A DNA stretch of 25,886 bases, taken from the NCBI GenBank assembly GCA_900128395.1, contig LT649444.1:1-25886 (forward strand), written 5' to 3'. This document shows, piece after piece, positions 1-9,152 of the stretch. Under the pieces are notes generated by a model. The model did not search any database and had not been told where the DNA came from. It saw only the letters and a program-made list of their open reading frames with translations. Position 1 is the stretch's first letter. Each line of letters starts with the position of its first letter. A program made the position numbers and the translations under genes. Source of the stretch: Stramenopiles sp. TOSAG23-2 (lineage: Eukaryota; Sar).

Positions 1-117
1 GAGTTTTATTAATATTGTTAGAAATCGAATCAAATCCATGGTCGATTGAGTGTGTTTATATGTGTTTATTCATTTTTATAGAATGTAAAATATGATATTA
101 TGACTATCATATCATAG

Positions 118-338
118 TGACTACATATGATGCTCAACATGGTTTTGGTGGTTTTGGTGGTGGTCTTCAAGGGTACCAAGAATACATTGTCAAAACTGTT
201 ATAAATGCAAGTACCATGAATGCTGGACAATCAAAAGTTACGGACGTATCCTATGTAGAGAACGCTGCCATTGCTGAAAAAGCGGGCCTGGACGCAAATT
301 TCATATTAAAAAATTGGCATTGGTATTCTTTTACGTAG
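118..338 (+). CDS. possible C-terminal exon of a gene starting outside the window
   Basis: The frame is open from 96 to the TAG ending at 338 and has no convincing ATG start. The peptide opens with a Gly/Phe-rich stretch (GFGGFGGGLQGY) followed by a mixed, protein-like sequence that includes AAIAEKAGLDANF. A splice acceptor ending in ATAG at 114-117 would make this the last exon of a plus-strand gene whose earlier exons lie to the left. No family was recognised. It could equally be a chance open frame. The composition looks more like coding than the flanking AT-rich sequence, but that is weak support. Confidence 0.25.
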
Positions 339-494
339 GTAAATGTATAAAATGTACGTACGAACCGGTACGAATCGTACTTTGGGTAAAACATACGAAC
401 AATAAAAAAAAAAACAATGCGTTTTATCTCGCTCAATAATTTCATTTTTACGAGCTTCGTATAATTTTTCAAAAAATATATTTTTAAAAAGGGT

Positions 495-2354
495 TTAAAG
501 CCTCGCGGTATAATTATTATTCGTATTATTACTCTTCTTCATCATACCACTACCGTATTCTGAAACAATGTATTTTCCACATTTTTTCCCAATCATCATT
601 ATAGCCGTATTAATATTGCCAGATGTGCAAAATGGCAAGACACTTGCATCTGCAATTCTTAATCCATCGATTCCTTTTACCTTTAATTTTGAATCACATA
701 CTGCATTTGGATTATTATGTACATCTCCCATGCAACATGTACCGCAATGATGCCACGTTGATCCAGTATCTTTTCGTAAATATTCTTTTAATAAATCATC
801 ATTATCTAACACTTCCTTCGATAATGTTGCTTGTTGAATGATTTTTTGTAAGGACGGTTGTTGACTTATTTTATAGGCTTCACGTAAACCATGCATCATT
901 GCATTTAAATCATTTTCATTTTCAAACATATTTGGATCAATATTTGGTTTATCATGTGGGTCATTTGAATTTAATGTTAATTGCCCACGTGATCGACATA
1001 AATTTAACATAACTACAATTGCAATAACTTGTGGTGGTACAACATTTTCTGTTAATCGCTCCTGTTCTTGTGCTTTTTCGATTAAAATTTGTCGTATTAA
1101 CGTTTTATCATGATTCCATAGTTCTGGATTATCCGTGGCAATAGCAGTAAAAAATTTACGCGTAGAAGAGACAAAACCAGATGAAAGATTCAATTGTAAA
1201 TCACATCCATATTTTATGTTGTCTCTTTTTTCATCTGCAATAATACTTGGACTTTGTATGTAACCAAGCGATTGAACAGCAGCATATTCTAATTCTCGAT
1301 TCGTATTTAAAGATACCTCTGGTTTTAACATAAATGCTATTACAGAACTTGGATGATCTTGTAAATTCCGACCGACACCTTGTAAATCAACTTTACATGG
1401 AATATCTAGACGATTTAATTCCTTTCGTGGTCCTATACCACTTAATTGCAAAATTTGAGGAGTATTAATACTACCTGCACTTAATACAATTTCTTTTGCA
1501 CAATATAAATTGAAAATTTCATCAAATTGCTCAATTTCAATACCTATGGCTTTATTATTATTTTCATTTAAAAGTACCTTTCGAACAAATGTATTTGATA
1601 AAATATGAAAATTATCTTTTCTACAAATTGGCTCGCAGAAACAATTAAATGCATCTTGACGACGATGTGATAATGGGGAGACTTGATGTTGTGATAGTGA
1701 AAAACCAGCTTGACCATGTGAACCATTGTAATCAATATTTCTGGCATAACCAGCTTCCACACCAGCTTTTACAAATGAAACAGCATCTTGTTTTGGTGGA
1801 TATGGTATATTTACTTCCAACTCTCCATTCGTTCCTCTTGATGATATTGTCGTGGAAGATGATAATCCAAGTCTATCAGCATCTACTTTTTCAAGCTCTT
1901 TAAATTCCGTTAATACAGATTTATATGACCAATCTTCACCAAGTCCATATTGATATGCAAACCTGTTGTAATCTTCAGGGCTGCCACGTACATATATCAA
2001 ATGATTTATCGAGCTGGAACCACCAAGTGTTTTTCCACGTTCTGCAGGTAATATTTTATTATTCAAATGTTTTTGCGGCACAGTATTATAATGCCAATCC
2101 GCTTCTGTTCTCCATAATTTATGACTATTACGTGGTATTCGTATTAAAGATGAATTTTGTAATTCTTCACCAGCTTCAATTAATAATACGGAGCAATTCG
2201 CTTTCGCCAATTCACTAGCACATACACATCCAGCAGATCCTGCACCAACGACTATGAAATCAAACGTTGAGTTATGTTCAATTTTATTATGAAACCTATG
2301 TTCACGTTCTGATATTGGAATTTGTGGATTATCTGGTTCTGGCCGTACTTCCAT
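495..2354 (-). CDS. GMC-family FAD-dependent oxidoreductase (choline dehydrogenase-like)
   Basis: A 619-residue flavoprotein of the glucose-methanol-choline oxidoreductase family, complete from an ATG to a TAA. Seen in the sequence: the FAD dinucleotide-binding motif GAGSAG at residues 37-42, with the acidic end of its Rossmann unit at IEAGEE (59-64); GMC signature 1 around GKTLGGSSSINHLIYVRG (107-124); GMC signature 2 at GSINTPQILQLSGIGP (294-309); and the C-terminal substrate domain with the catalytic His in WHHCGT (H535) and a partner Asn in GNINTA (N580 or N582). The length is normal for the family. The N terminus is hydrophilic, with no clear signal or plastid-targeting peptide, so a cytosolic or peroxisomal site is possible. 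GMC enzymes oxidise alcohols or choline, while algal fatty acid photodecarboxylases are a light-driven branch of the same family. The substrate cannot be read from the sequence. Confidence 0.92.
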   Translation of the reverse strand: MEVRPEPDNPQIPISEREHRFHNKIEHNSTFDFIVVGAGSAGCVCASELAKANCSVLLIEAGEELQNSSLIRIPRNSHKLWRTEADWHYNTVPQKHLNNKILPAERGKTLGGSSSINHLIYVRGSPEDYNRFAYQYGLGEDWSYKSVLTEFKELEKVDADRLGLSSSTTISSRGTNGELEVNIPYPPKQDAVSFVKAGVEAGYARNIDYNGSHGQAGFSLSQHQVSPLSHRRQDAFNCFCEPICRKDNFHILSNTFVRKVLLNENNNKAIGIEIEQFDEIFNLYCAKEIVLSAGSINTPQILQLSGIGPRKELNRLDIPCKVDLQGVGRNLQDHPSSVIAFMLKPEVSLNTNRELEYAAVQSLGYIQSPSIIADEKRDNIKYGCDLQLNLSSGFVSSTRKFFTAIATDNPELWNHDKTLIRQILIEKAQEQERLTENVVPPQVIAIVVMLNLCRSRGQLTLNSNDPHDKPNIDPNMFENENDLNAMMHGLREAYKISQQPSLQKIIQQATLSKEVLDNDDLLKEYLRKDTGSTWHHCGTCCMGDVHNNPNAVCDSKLKVKGIDGLRIADASVLPFCTSGNINTAIMMIGKKCGKYIVSEYGSGMMKKSNNTNNNYTARL

Positions 2355-2784
2355 TATTTTTATATTTTTTTATATTTTTTTACTAGATACCAAATGTATT
2401 ACTGTTATTGGTCAAAGGCGGTTAAAATGGTTGTAAATATGAATGTAGGAAGTATTATTGACTCGAATTGTACTTGTTTGGTTTTTTTTTTACTTTACAG
2501 CAGATGCATTGTATACAACAAACGCCTTTCATAAATCAATTTTATTATAAAATAATGGGCAAAAATGTTCGATGTGGTTAGACGATCATCTTTGCCATCC
2601 GATTTTGTACTTAATATCGATTTTAAGTATACTATATATATTCGTCTATCAAAATCATAATGTATTAATATAGACACAGCACTATTCTAATAATAATCCT
2701 TAAAACTATTATACTCTCCACAACAAAATCGCCTCTTTGGGGTGCCTTGTTCCCTCTACACTTCAATCACACACATCTATTGCA
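2355..2784. other. intergenic spacer between two head-to-tail minus-strand genes
   Basis: This 430-base AT-rich spacer holds the 5' region of the GMC gene and the 3' region of the kelch gene. T-runs occur near 2366-2390 and 2480-2492. No RNA gene, repeat or convincing open frame was seen. Confidence 0.5.
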
Positions 2785-4542
2785 CTATTCTTTACCATCA
2801 CGCATTTGAATTTCTGCTTTAAACACTATATCGCTATGCCTCCCAACTGGTTTCCCTAGTAAACAACCACCACCAGTCTCACCGCCTATAACATACAATT
2901 CATCGCCTACGATCGATACCAACGGATAATTATTACCAATTGGTAACGGGTCTGTCCAGAAAAATTGATCTTTTAAAATGTCATAAACCATCACACCATT
3001 TGAATAAGCCCAGATATTTACATCATTATTTAAATATGGCATTCCTGTGTATTTTAGTTCCTCTTGTGTTTTTACTATATTGTTCACAACAGCAGATTTA
3101 TACCCATATCCACCAACTAAAAATATATACCTGTCTTTATAAACTTTACTAGGTGCTCTACTATTGCCAAACATAGCAGGAGTATCTGCTAATCTCGTCC
3201 ATGATTTTGTTGTTAATGAAAATTTCCAATTATCAATAACAGATTTAAATGTATTTGTATCGCCAAAACTAGTTCCTTCAGTTGCACCACCAATCACATA
3301 GATTGTATCTTTGACACACATAGCTGAATGAATAAATCGTGGTGTACCTGGTAAATTAGGTAGCCTTGTCCATGCTTCGTGTTGTGGACGCGTATCATCT
3401 CCATCAGAAGATGGAATATTGTATTGCCAAAGAAAACCAGCTAAACCTTTATTTTCTTTATTCCTATCCCAGTTTGTATGAAACTGGTTGGAATCATAAT
3501 CAGAACCACCAAAAACAAATATATGCTTCTCATCACCATTTTGACATGCAATCATTTGACTAAATGAACCTTGGGAAGTTGGCAAATCTGGCAATTTTGT
3601 CCATTTAAATTTATCATCATTGGAAACAGTTAATTTGTATCCATCCACAAAGCCATATGCATTTGACTTTTTTGTTTTAATTTTATCTTTTGCTGCAGAA
3701 ACTATAAGAGGTGTGTACGAAAACCCACCCCAACAATATAAACTATTTGTATTTTCAACACTTGCACAATTTACACCTTGACGTGGTTTTCCAGGAAATG
3801 GCGCCGCCAAATTTTTCCAACATTGTTTATTCGTCGAATCCAATTTCAACGACCATCCACCACCTAAAAAACCACGTATCCCACAGCAATATGCATATCC
3901 AAATGCATTGTTACCACCACAAAAACCACCAATTGAAATTATATGACCATTGATATAACCACCACCATTGTCTTGCAACCCTTGTGGTAGCGTATTATAA
4001 TATGAATATTTTAAGCGTATCGGTGACTTATCATAATCCTCAATATTTAAATTTTGTTGGAACTTTTTATAACTATTATACCAGCTTTTGTTATTATCTA
4101 TATCTATTCCTACACATGTATCTTTCTGCAGCTCTACACCGACTCTATCAAACTGCCCAATTAAACTAACGCCACTATCGTCTCCACAAAATTTATTGCC
4201 ATTTCCTTTCGAATATGTTGCTTTTTCGTTCTGATAACATACAAGAGCTTGTTGATCTTTCGGCCCAGAATCAATTTTTAAATCTCCAATAACAGTTACA
4301 ACAGATTCTCTTACATTTGTCATCATTTTCTTTCTAAGCATAACAGAGTTTCCATTATGACCCACAAACTGAAATTCCATTGTGATGGCACCATAATATA
4401 TAACAAATACAAAAAAAAACATACAAAATGTTCGTGTTAAGGTTCTCGTACATCCTTGCAAACACGAAAGTATACTAACCATAACCATATCAATAACTAT
4501 ATAAATACTAACGTTGAAAAAGATAATATAGGTATTATTCAT
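2785..4542 (-). CDS. kelch-repeat beta-propeller protein with N-terminal membrane anchor or signal
   Basis: Up to 585 residues. The kelch pattern (hydrophobic run, GG, then an aromatic/Trp-rich strand) recurs at IISIGGFCGG (201-210), LYCWGGFSY (268-276), IFVFGGSDYD (341-350), IYVIGGATEG (414-423), IFLVGGYGY (473-481) and LYVIGGETGG (549-558), which fits a six-bladed propeller. Spacer Trp residues occur in WTKLPDLP, WTRLPNLP, WTRLADTP and FFWTDPLP. The start is uncertain. From the first ATG there are two hydrophobic stretches (about 5-25 and 40-54). Starting at Met41 or nearby would leave one signal-peptide-like segment. Cys residues are frequent (102, 119, 143, 208, 219, 220, 241, 259, 270, 333, 409, 560), which suits a secreted or lumenal disulfide-bonded protein. 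Kelch propellers bind proteins or, in galactose-oxidase relatives, carry enzymes. No catalytic module is visible here, so the function is unknown. Confidence 0.85.
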   Translation of the reverse strand: MNNTYIIFFNVSIYIVIDMVMVSILSCLQGCTRTLTRTFCMFFFVFVIYYGAITMEFQFVGHNGNSVMLRKKMMTNVRESVVTVIGDLKIDSGPKDQQALVCYQNEKATYSKGNGNKFCGDDSGVSLIGQFDRVGVELQKDTCVGIDIDNNKSWYNSYKKFQQNLNIEDYDKSPIRLKYSYYNTLPQGLQDNGGGYINGHIISIGGFCGGNNAFGYAYCCGIRGFLGGGWSLKLDSTNKQCWKNLAAPFPGKPRQGVNCASVENTNSLYCWGGFSYTPLIVSAAKDKIKTKKSNAYGFVDGYKLTVSNDDKFKWTKLPDLPTSQGSFSQMIACQNGDEKHIFVFGGSDYDSNQFHTNWDRNKENKGLAGFLWQYNIPSSDGDDTRPQHEAWTRLPNLPGTPRFIHSAMCVKDTIYVIGGATEGTSFGDTNTFKSVIDNWKFSLTTKSWTRLADTPAMFGNSRAPSKVYKDRYIFLVGGYGYKSAVVNNIVKTQEELKYTGMPYLNNDVNIWAYSNGVMVYDILKDQFFWTDPLPIGNNYPLVSIVGDELYVIGGETGGGCLLGKPVGRHSDIVFKAEIQMRDGKE

Positions 4543-4815
4543 TCACATAGAAAGAGACACACACGCACACAGACACAAAAATATTGCGTATCAAACGAAG
4601 AAAAAAATTCAAAGATGAAAAACACAAATCAATGTAATATTTGAGATAATTTGTCTTTTTCTTCTATTGTTTTTGTTTATATCTCTTTCCTCTTTTTACC
4701 GATAATTACCTGGATTACTATTTTTATGTTGTAATTTTAATAATTATTATTCAAAAAAATAATATTTTTTACTTTTTTGGAAGAAGAAGAAGAAGTACTA
4801 CCTGTAGTTGTTTTC

Positions 4816-4837
4816 GTGGTGGGTGGTGGGGTGGTGG
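4816..4837 (+). repeat. G-rich tract, two-tier G-quadruplex candidate
   Basis: A run of GG, GGG and GGGG blocks separated by single T residues, out of place in this AT-rich DNA. Its first 14 bases (GTGGTGGGTGGTGG, 4816-4829) recur exactly on the opposite strand at 23684-23697, also between divergent genes. Confidence 0.5.
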
Positions 4838-4901
4838 AACCTCCTAGTGCTATTCATATGCTATTTGATCGGAAGAAGAATTATGACAGGGTTGTAGCTT
4901 A

Positions 4902-4917
4902 GTCGAGCTAGCTCGAC
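4902..4917. repeat. perfect 16-bp palindrome
   Basis: GTCGAGCTAGCTCGAC reads identically on both strands. It is followed immediately by a second hairpin at 4918-4943. Confidence 0.8.
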
Positions 4918-4943
4918 GCTTCTTCGCAGCGAAGCGAAGAAGC
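4918..4943. repeat. hairpin with 10-bp perfect stem
   Basis: GCTTCTTCGC (4918-4927) pairs with GCGAAGAAGC (4934-4943) across the six-base loop AGCGAA. It directly abuts the preceding palindrome, and AGCT/TAGC words continue to about 5030. Confidence 0.8.
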
Positions 4944-5055
4944 TAGCTGAGCTAGTTGTAGCTATAAGAAGCTATCGCCTACTGCCTGGCTAGAGCTAAG
5001 CTATTGCAATGCTATTCAGCTATATGAACCACTACTGTTGCGAAAAGATGAACCT

Positions 5056-5101
5056 GGTACTATTGGAATAGTACCTGTATACAGACTTTTTTAGAAGTCT
5101 G
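5056..5101. repeat. two adjacent hairpins
   Basis: GGTACTATT (5056-5064) pairs with AATAGTACC (5067-5075) around GG. Seven bases on, CAGACTT (5082-5088) pairs with AAGTCTG (5095-5101). Both stems are perfect and lie within about 230 bases upstream of the ATG at 5285, so they may be in the promoter or 5' UTR of that gene. Confidence 0.75.
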
Positions 5102-5284
5102 GTATATATCTAGTTGTCTGCATGTATGTATATAGTGCAACCTCATATATGTGCTAGTAGTTTACGAGGTACCCAAGAAAATAGATATTATACACAATAT
5201 ACGACAACCAAAATCAATTCAAACAAACAAAGGAGGTACAAACGTCTTTTGCTCAACACACAACAACATACAACGATAAGAAAG

Positions 5285-6058
5285 ATGTCGACGAATGAAA
5301 AGGTACCATCAACAGGTCTTTTTCAAACAAGTCCTCAGGAAACAATTCAAGACATTGATAATAATTCAGAACAATTGAACAATACAATGGGTCGAGTTGC
5401 AATTATTGGGGCTGGGATTTTCGTTACTGCTTTTACCGTCAATCTAGCTTGGGACGTAGTATTAGCCAGAGAAAAATATTTATCTGATAACGGTGTATCG
5501 AGATATACTAACTATAACTCTAAATATGTTTTCATGGATCTACTTTTGGATTGTATGAGATTAGCAAAGCGTAAGTCTAAAGTTGAAAAAACTGCAGCTA
5601 CTGCTGTCCGGCGTAGGTCTTCGGGAATCACCGGGTTATGCGCAAAAATTGAAAAGACTCTTGCAAAGAATCAAAAAGATAGTAAATCTAAGAGGATCGT
5701 GAGGAAAAATCCTGATTATCTAGTTCCAAGCGTATTTCACTTTCTTTACGAACCGTGGCGTGTCAACAAATTCCAAAAGAAACTAGTTATGGTGCCCCAA
5801 ACAGCCGCCAACATGAAGAAAGAGTTGGAAAAAATGAATCAGGAACTAATAAAATTGAGGAAGAAACATGAACAAATGCATGATCGCGTGCATTATCTGA
5901 AGTATTATTACTATCCTTTCTCACAATTTACAACAAACAAGGTGCTTTTGATTGCGTATTTTTTATGGATAATATGGTTCATACTTTCTAATTTAGAATA
6001 TAAAAACGTATTTTGTTCATGCGAACCTTTAAGTTTCAGCAACATTACATACAATTGA
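5285..6058 (+). CDS. small membrane protein with two hydrophobic segments and a coiled coil
   Basis: A 257-residue protein from the ATG at 5285 (context AAAG-ATG-TCG, with A at -3). The frame is open further upstream to an ATG at 5126, which would add 53 mostly polar residues. I prefer 5285 because the extra part reads like untranslated sequence. Seen: a hydrophobic segment at residues 37-58 (VAIIGAGIFVTAFTVNLAW), a basic central region (95-142, with KRKSK and RRRSS), a charged heptad-like helix at 172-205 (KKELEKMNQELIKLRKKHEQ), a second hydrophobic segment at 219-236 (KVLLIAYFLWIIWFIL), and a short tail with two Cys and a potential N-glycosylation site (NIT). No family was recognised. The topology fits an organelle-membrane tether or scaffold, but that is speculation. 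Confidence 0.7.
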   Translation: MSTNEKVPSTGLFQTSPQETIQDIDNNSEQLNNTMGRVAIIGAGIFVTAFTVNLAWDVVLAREKYLSDNGVSRYTNYNSKYVFMDLLLDCMRLAKRKSKVEKTAATAVRRRSSGITGLCAKIEKTLAKNQKDSKSKRIVRKNPDYLVPSVFHFLYEPWRVNKFQKKLVMVPQTAANMKKELEKMNQELIKLRKKHEQMHDRVHYLKYYYYPFSQFTTNKVLLIAYFLWIIWFILSNLEYKNVFCSCEPLSFSNITYN

Positions 6059-6419
6059 ACATTTTGCATATATATATGGAGGGTACCTATCACACATCAG
6101 TGTATATGCATAGTATGTATTAAAATATTGAATTTTTTAATATGATTTTTAAAAATTTTAAATGAGGATTGAAAAAGGGAGTGTCAGAGTGTCTTCCAGA
6201 TTTTGCAAACCGCGTACGGTACAAAAACATAAGACATACGTAATATTATTTTTCGATTTTAGCGAGCGCTCTCCCTTTAAAAATAAAATACGTGGGTGTG
6301 GTTTAAAAAAAATTACGGATGTTCTCCCTTTATTTTAAAAAAAATTTTAATAAACTTTTTTTTCATATTTTTAATATATACACTCATATCACAATTCGTC
6401 GCTCTTTTTCTCCGGTATT
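6059..6419. other. convergent intergenic region
   Basis: 361 bases between two 3' ends. It is AT-rich and includes the 8-bp palindrome GAGCGCTC at 6264-6271 and two similar CTCCCTTTA words near 6270 and 6324. No gene seen. Confidence 0.5.
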
Positions 6420-9152
6420 TTATAAAGTTTTGTATAATAATGCAGGCGCAAATCCCATTCTTTTTGCATATGCTCTTTTTTCATCATCAGTTACTCGGTC
6501 TGTTTGCCAATATCCACTACTTCCACGTCTTTGATAACGCTTTTTCTTCATGTCAAATACTTTTTCTAAATCACATGTTGTCATATCTGCAAAAATTTCA
6601 TCTGGATTTAATGGTATATTTCCAGTTACACCAAATTGAACTTTAAGTGCTTTCTTCAATGGTGACTTTCTTGCCCATGGTGCTGGCGGTTTCTTCTTCT
6701 TTTTAGGTTTTCCATCATCATCATCACTATCTGATTCTGAATCGCTACTATCACTACTAGAATGTGGATCTGACATTCTGTAACTTTTCTGTGCTTTTTC
6801 TTCCACTTGCTCTTCTTTGCTATTATTTTTCTTACTACTTTCTAACTTTGCCTTTTGTTTCGCGGCTGCTGCTGCTTTTAATTTCTTTTCCATATCCTCT
6901 CTTAATTTTCTAGCTTCTGCTTCTCTTTTTTTACGAATCTCAGTTGCAGTTTCTTTAACTGCAGCTTTTTTACTATATTTATTATTATTACTTCTCAAAT
7001 TTCGTTTTGCTTCCTCTTTTTTCTTTTGTTCTATTTTAGCTTTTTTTGCTGTTTCCAATGCTTTGATCTTTCCTACTTTATTTTTACTTGGCTTAATCAC
7101 AGGTGCTTTGCCTTTTGCTACAATAGGTCCTTTAACTAAACGTGCACCACCTTTACCCTTTAGAGCTGTCGTAGTTGCACCAGCGACTTTTGCTGAAACA
7201 GCAGCTGCACTAGTAGCATTGTTAATACCAGTTTTATCATCACTTTTTAATTTCGCCTCTGCTTCTCTTCTAGCTTTTGCACGTTCTCGAATTTTTAAAC
7301 GCATTTTTTGAGCTTCATTCATAACTTCTTCTTCATTTGCTGATTTAGTATTACTATTATTATTATTTGTCGCAGTTATTGTTGTTTTTGCTACTGTTAC
7401 ATTAACAACTTCATCGATATTGGATTTCTTTTCTGTGCTATGTTTTTCAATATTACGCCCAAGAAGCACTGGAGTTGAGACTTCTTGCGTTTTGATTTTG
7501 TTCAATTTATTGCGGATACTTTCCAATCTTTTAGCACTTGAATTGCTACCTGACTTTTTATTATCATTCTCATCATTATTACTATTGCCACTAATATCAG
7601 ATTCTTCTACCTCCATATCAATTTGCTCTGTTCCATCCATAGATATACCGTTTGATTTTAAAAATTCAGTAATATCTTCCTCACTATTTCCTGTTTCATT
7701 TATTTTATCATGATCATCCTCATCATCATTACCATTACTAATACTGGTTTCTTCAACAGCAATATCATTTTTATCTGCTTCTTCTTCCTCCTCTTCTTCC
7801 TCCTCTTCTGCCAGAGCTTGTAATAATTCCTCAGCAGCTTTAATTCTTTCTTCTTCTGCGGCTTTTTCTTCTTCTGCTATTTTTGCCAATCGCAATCGTT
7901 CTGCTTCTTCCTCCGCAACTTTTAATTTTGCTAATCTCTCATCTTCTTCTTTCTTCAATTTTAATGCTAACGCTTTTGCTTCTGCAGCAGCTTGTTCCTG
8001 TGCTTCTTTTTCTTGCTGTTCTTTTAATAATCGTTGCTTCTCCGCTTCAATTTCTACTTTAATCTTTGTAACAATTTGTTTTGCAAAACATTGACGGGCA
8101 AATGATTGTATCTTAATTGCAGCATTGTTTTTCATATAATCCATGCGGAGTTTGTAAAATTTTTTGCGAGCAACGTAACTACGGAAAAATGAAGAAATTT
8201 TTGTAGCAGCAATGGCATTTTTGATTTTTTGTTGTTTTTCTTGTTCTTGTAGAATTTTTAATTCCATTTCTTCTTTCAATTTCTTTTCCTTTGCTTCTTT
8301 TTCCGCCGCTTCTTTTTCTGCTGCTTCTTCTTCTTGTTGTTGTTTTCTTTTTTCATTTAATTCGTCGCAATCATCGTCCTCTGTAATAGTTTCTAATGAT
8401 ACAGAGTTTAATGATATTGTTTTAGCAGACTCTTCAACAGTTTCAATAGCTTTTTGTTCCGTGTTGTTATTATTATCTTGATTTTCATCTTCTTCTTCTT
8501 CTTCTGCAGCTTCCTTAGCGGCATCTTCAGGGAAATTCAAAAATTCTTTCTCCTCATCAAATTCTTGTTTCATCATTTTGACTAATTTTTTCACTAATTG
8601 AGCTTTTCGACCTCTTAATTCTTTGCCAGAGCATCCAAGCATTTTTAATTCTTCTCGAATTTCTGTAACTTTTAATTGCTTGACCTTTTTTGTAGCTTCT
8701 TTAACATTAAAAACTTCCGCAGATGCATTACTATTTAAAATCAGATCAACTTCAGATGATTTTCTTCGTTTAACTTCCGAATTATTATTATCTTCTTCTG
8801 ATTTACGTTTTGATTTTTTTTTACTTTTGTTTTCAGAAATAGTTTCGTTTGTTACGTTGCTTTTACTGCCATTTTCAATGTTTGCGATATTATCATTCGA
8901 TGAAGAGCTTTCACTTAATGGTTTCACACCTTGTTGTTGTTGCAATAGTGCCTTTTTATCATTACTACTAGTTTTAAAACGTTTTTTACTTGATGTTTCC
9001 AAATAATTTTCTAAAGTTCGTTTACTTTTTTGAACCCAAGATTTCGTCCAATTGATGTTCTCCGTATTCATTTCATTGATTTCGTTCTCATAACCTTTAT
9101 TTGTTTCCTTCATTTTATCAAGCCAAACATCTAATGTTTGCCCTTTTGACAT
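6420..9152 (-). CDS. INCENP: INCENP-like chromosomal passenger scaffold with SAP and IQ motifs
   Basis: A 910-residue protein whose C terminus matches the IN-box that binds and activates Aurora B kinase. PWARKSPLKKAL (825-836) is followed by DEIF (851-854), CDLEKVF (860-866) and RYQRRGSSGYW (872-882). The last element corresponds to the conserved Ser-Ser (TSS-type) motif that Aurora phosphorylates. The N terminus (residues 22-50, NEINEMNTENINWTKSWVQK then KRTLENYL) resembles the INCENP CEN region that bundles with Survivin and Borealin. Between them are a SAP-like DNA-binding motif (about 157-195, LKVTEIREELKMLGCSGKEL), two IQ-like helices (about 311-360, including AAIKIQSFARQ), and very long Glu/Lys/Arg helices (270-310, 360-460, 735-790) like INCENP's single alpha helix. 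Basic and Ser/Asp-rich linkers follow (665-730, 798-822). Expected site: centromere and spindle midzone. The IN-box identity is strong; the SAP and IQ calls are by eye. Confidence 0.8.
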   Translation of the reverse strand: MSKGQTLDVWLDKMKETNKGYENEINEMNTENINWTKSWVQKSKRTLENYLETSSKKRFKTSSNDKKALLQQQQGVKPLSESSSSNDNIANIENGSKSNVTNETISENKSKKKSKRKSEEDNNNSEVKRRKSSEVDLILNSNASAEVFNVKEATKKVKQLKVTEIREELKMLGCSGKELRGRKAQLVKKLVKMMKQEFDEEKEFLNFPEDAAKEAAEEEEEDENQDNNNNTEQKAIETVEESAKTISLNSVSLETITEDDDCDELNEKRKQQQEEEAAEKEAAEKEAKEKKLKEEMELKILQEQEKQQKIKNAIAATKISSFFRSYVARKKFYKLRMDYMKNNAAIKIQSFARQCFAKQIVTKIKVEIEAEKQRLLKEQQEKEAQEQAAAEAKALALKLKKEEDERLAKLKVAEEEAERLRLAKIAEEEKAAEEERIKAAEELLQALAEEEEEEEEEEADKNDIAVEETSISNGNDDEDDHDKINETGNSEEDITEFLKSNGISMDGTEQIDMEVEESDISGNSNNDENDNKKSGSNSSAKRLESIRNKLNKIKTQEVSTPVLLGRNIEKHSTEKKSNIDEVVNVTVAKTTITATNNNNSNTKSANEEEVMNEAQKMRLKIRERAKARREAEAKLKSDDKTGINNATSAAAVSAKVAGATTTALKGKGGARLVKGPIVAKGKAPVIKPSKNKVGKIKALETAKKAKIEQKKKEEAKRNLRSNNNKYSKKAAVKETATEIRKKREAEARKLREDMEKKLKAAAAAKQKAKLESSKKNNSKEEQVEEKAQKSYRMSDPHSSSDSSDSESDSDDDDGKPKKKKKPPAPWARKSPLKKALKVQFGVTGNIPLNPDEIFADMTTCDLEKVFDMKKKRYQRRGSSGYWQTDRVTDDEKRAYAKRMGFAPALLYKTL

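Larger units (their letters stand above)
4543..5284. other. divergent intergenic region with G-rich tract and hairpin cluster
   Basis: This 742-base spacer lies between the kelch gene (-) and the small membrane protein gene (+), so it should carry both promoters. It contains a GAA microsatellite near 4781-4796, a G-rich GGT tract at 4816-4837, and at 4902-5101 a palindrome, several AGCT-rich words and three further hairpins, described separately. A plus-strand ATG at 5126 is in frame with the downstream gene and could give an N-terminal extension. Confidence 0.6.

Noticed and set aside
5114..5284. N-terminal extension of the small membrane protein beginning at a TTG
   Set aside because: TTG is not a usual eukaryotic start. 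The ATG at 5285 has a good context, and the extension overlaps the end of the hairpin cluster region and reads like a leader.
6817..7311. 164-codon plus-strand open frame
   Set aside because: It lies antisense to the charged-helix coding region of the INCENP-like gene. Its Phe/Leu/Ala-rich product is the expected reverse reading of Lys/Glu codons.
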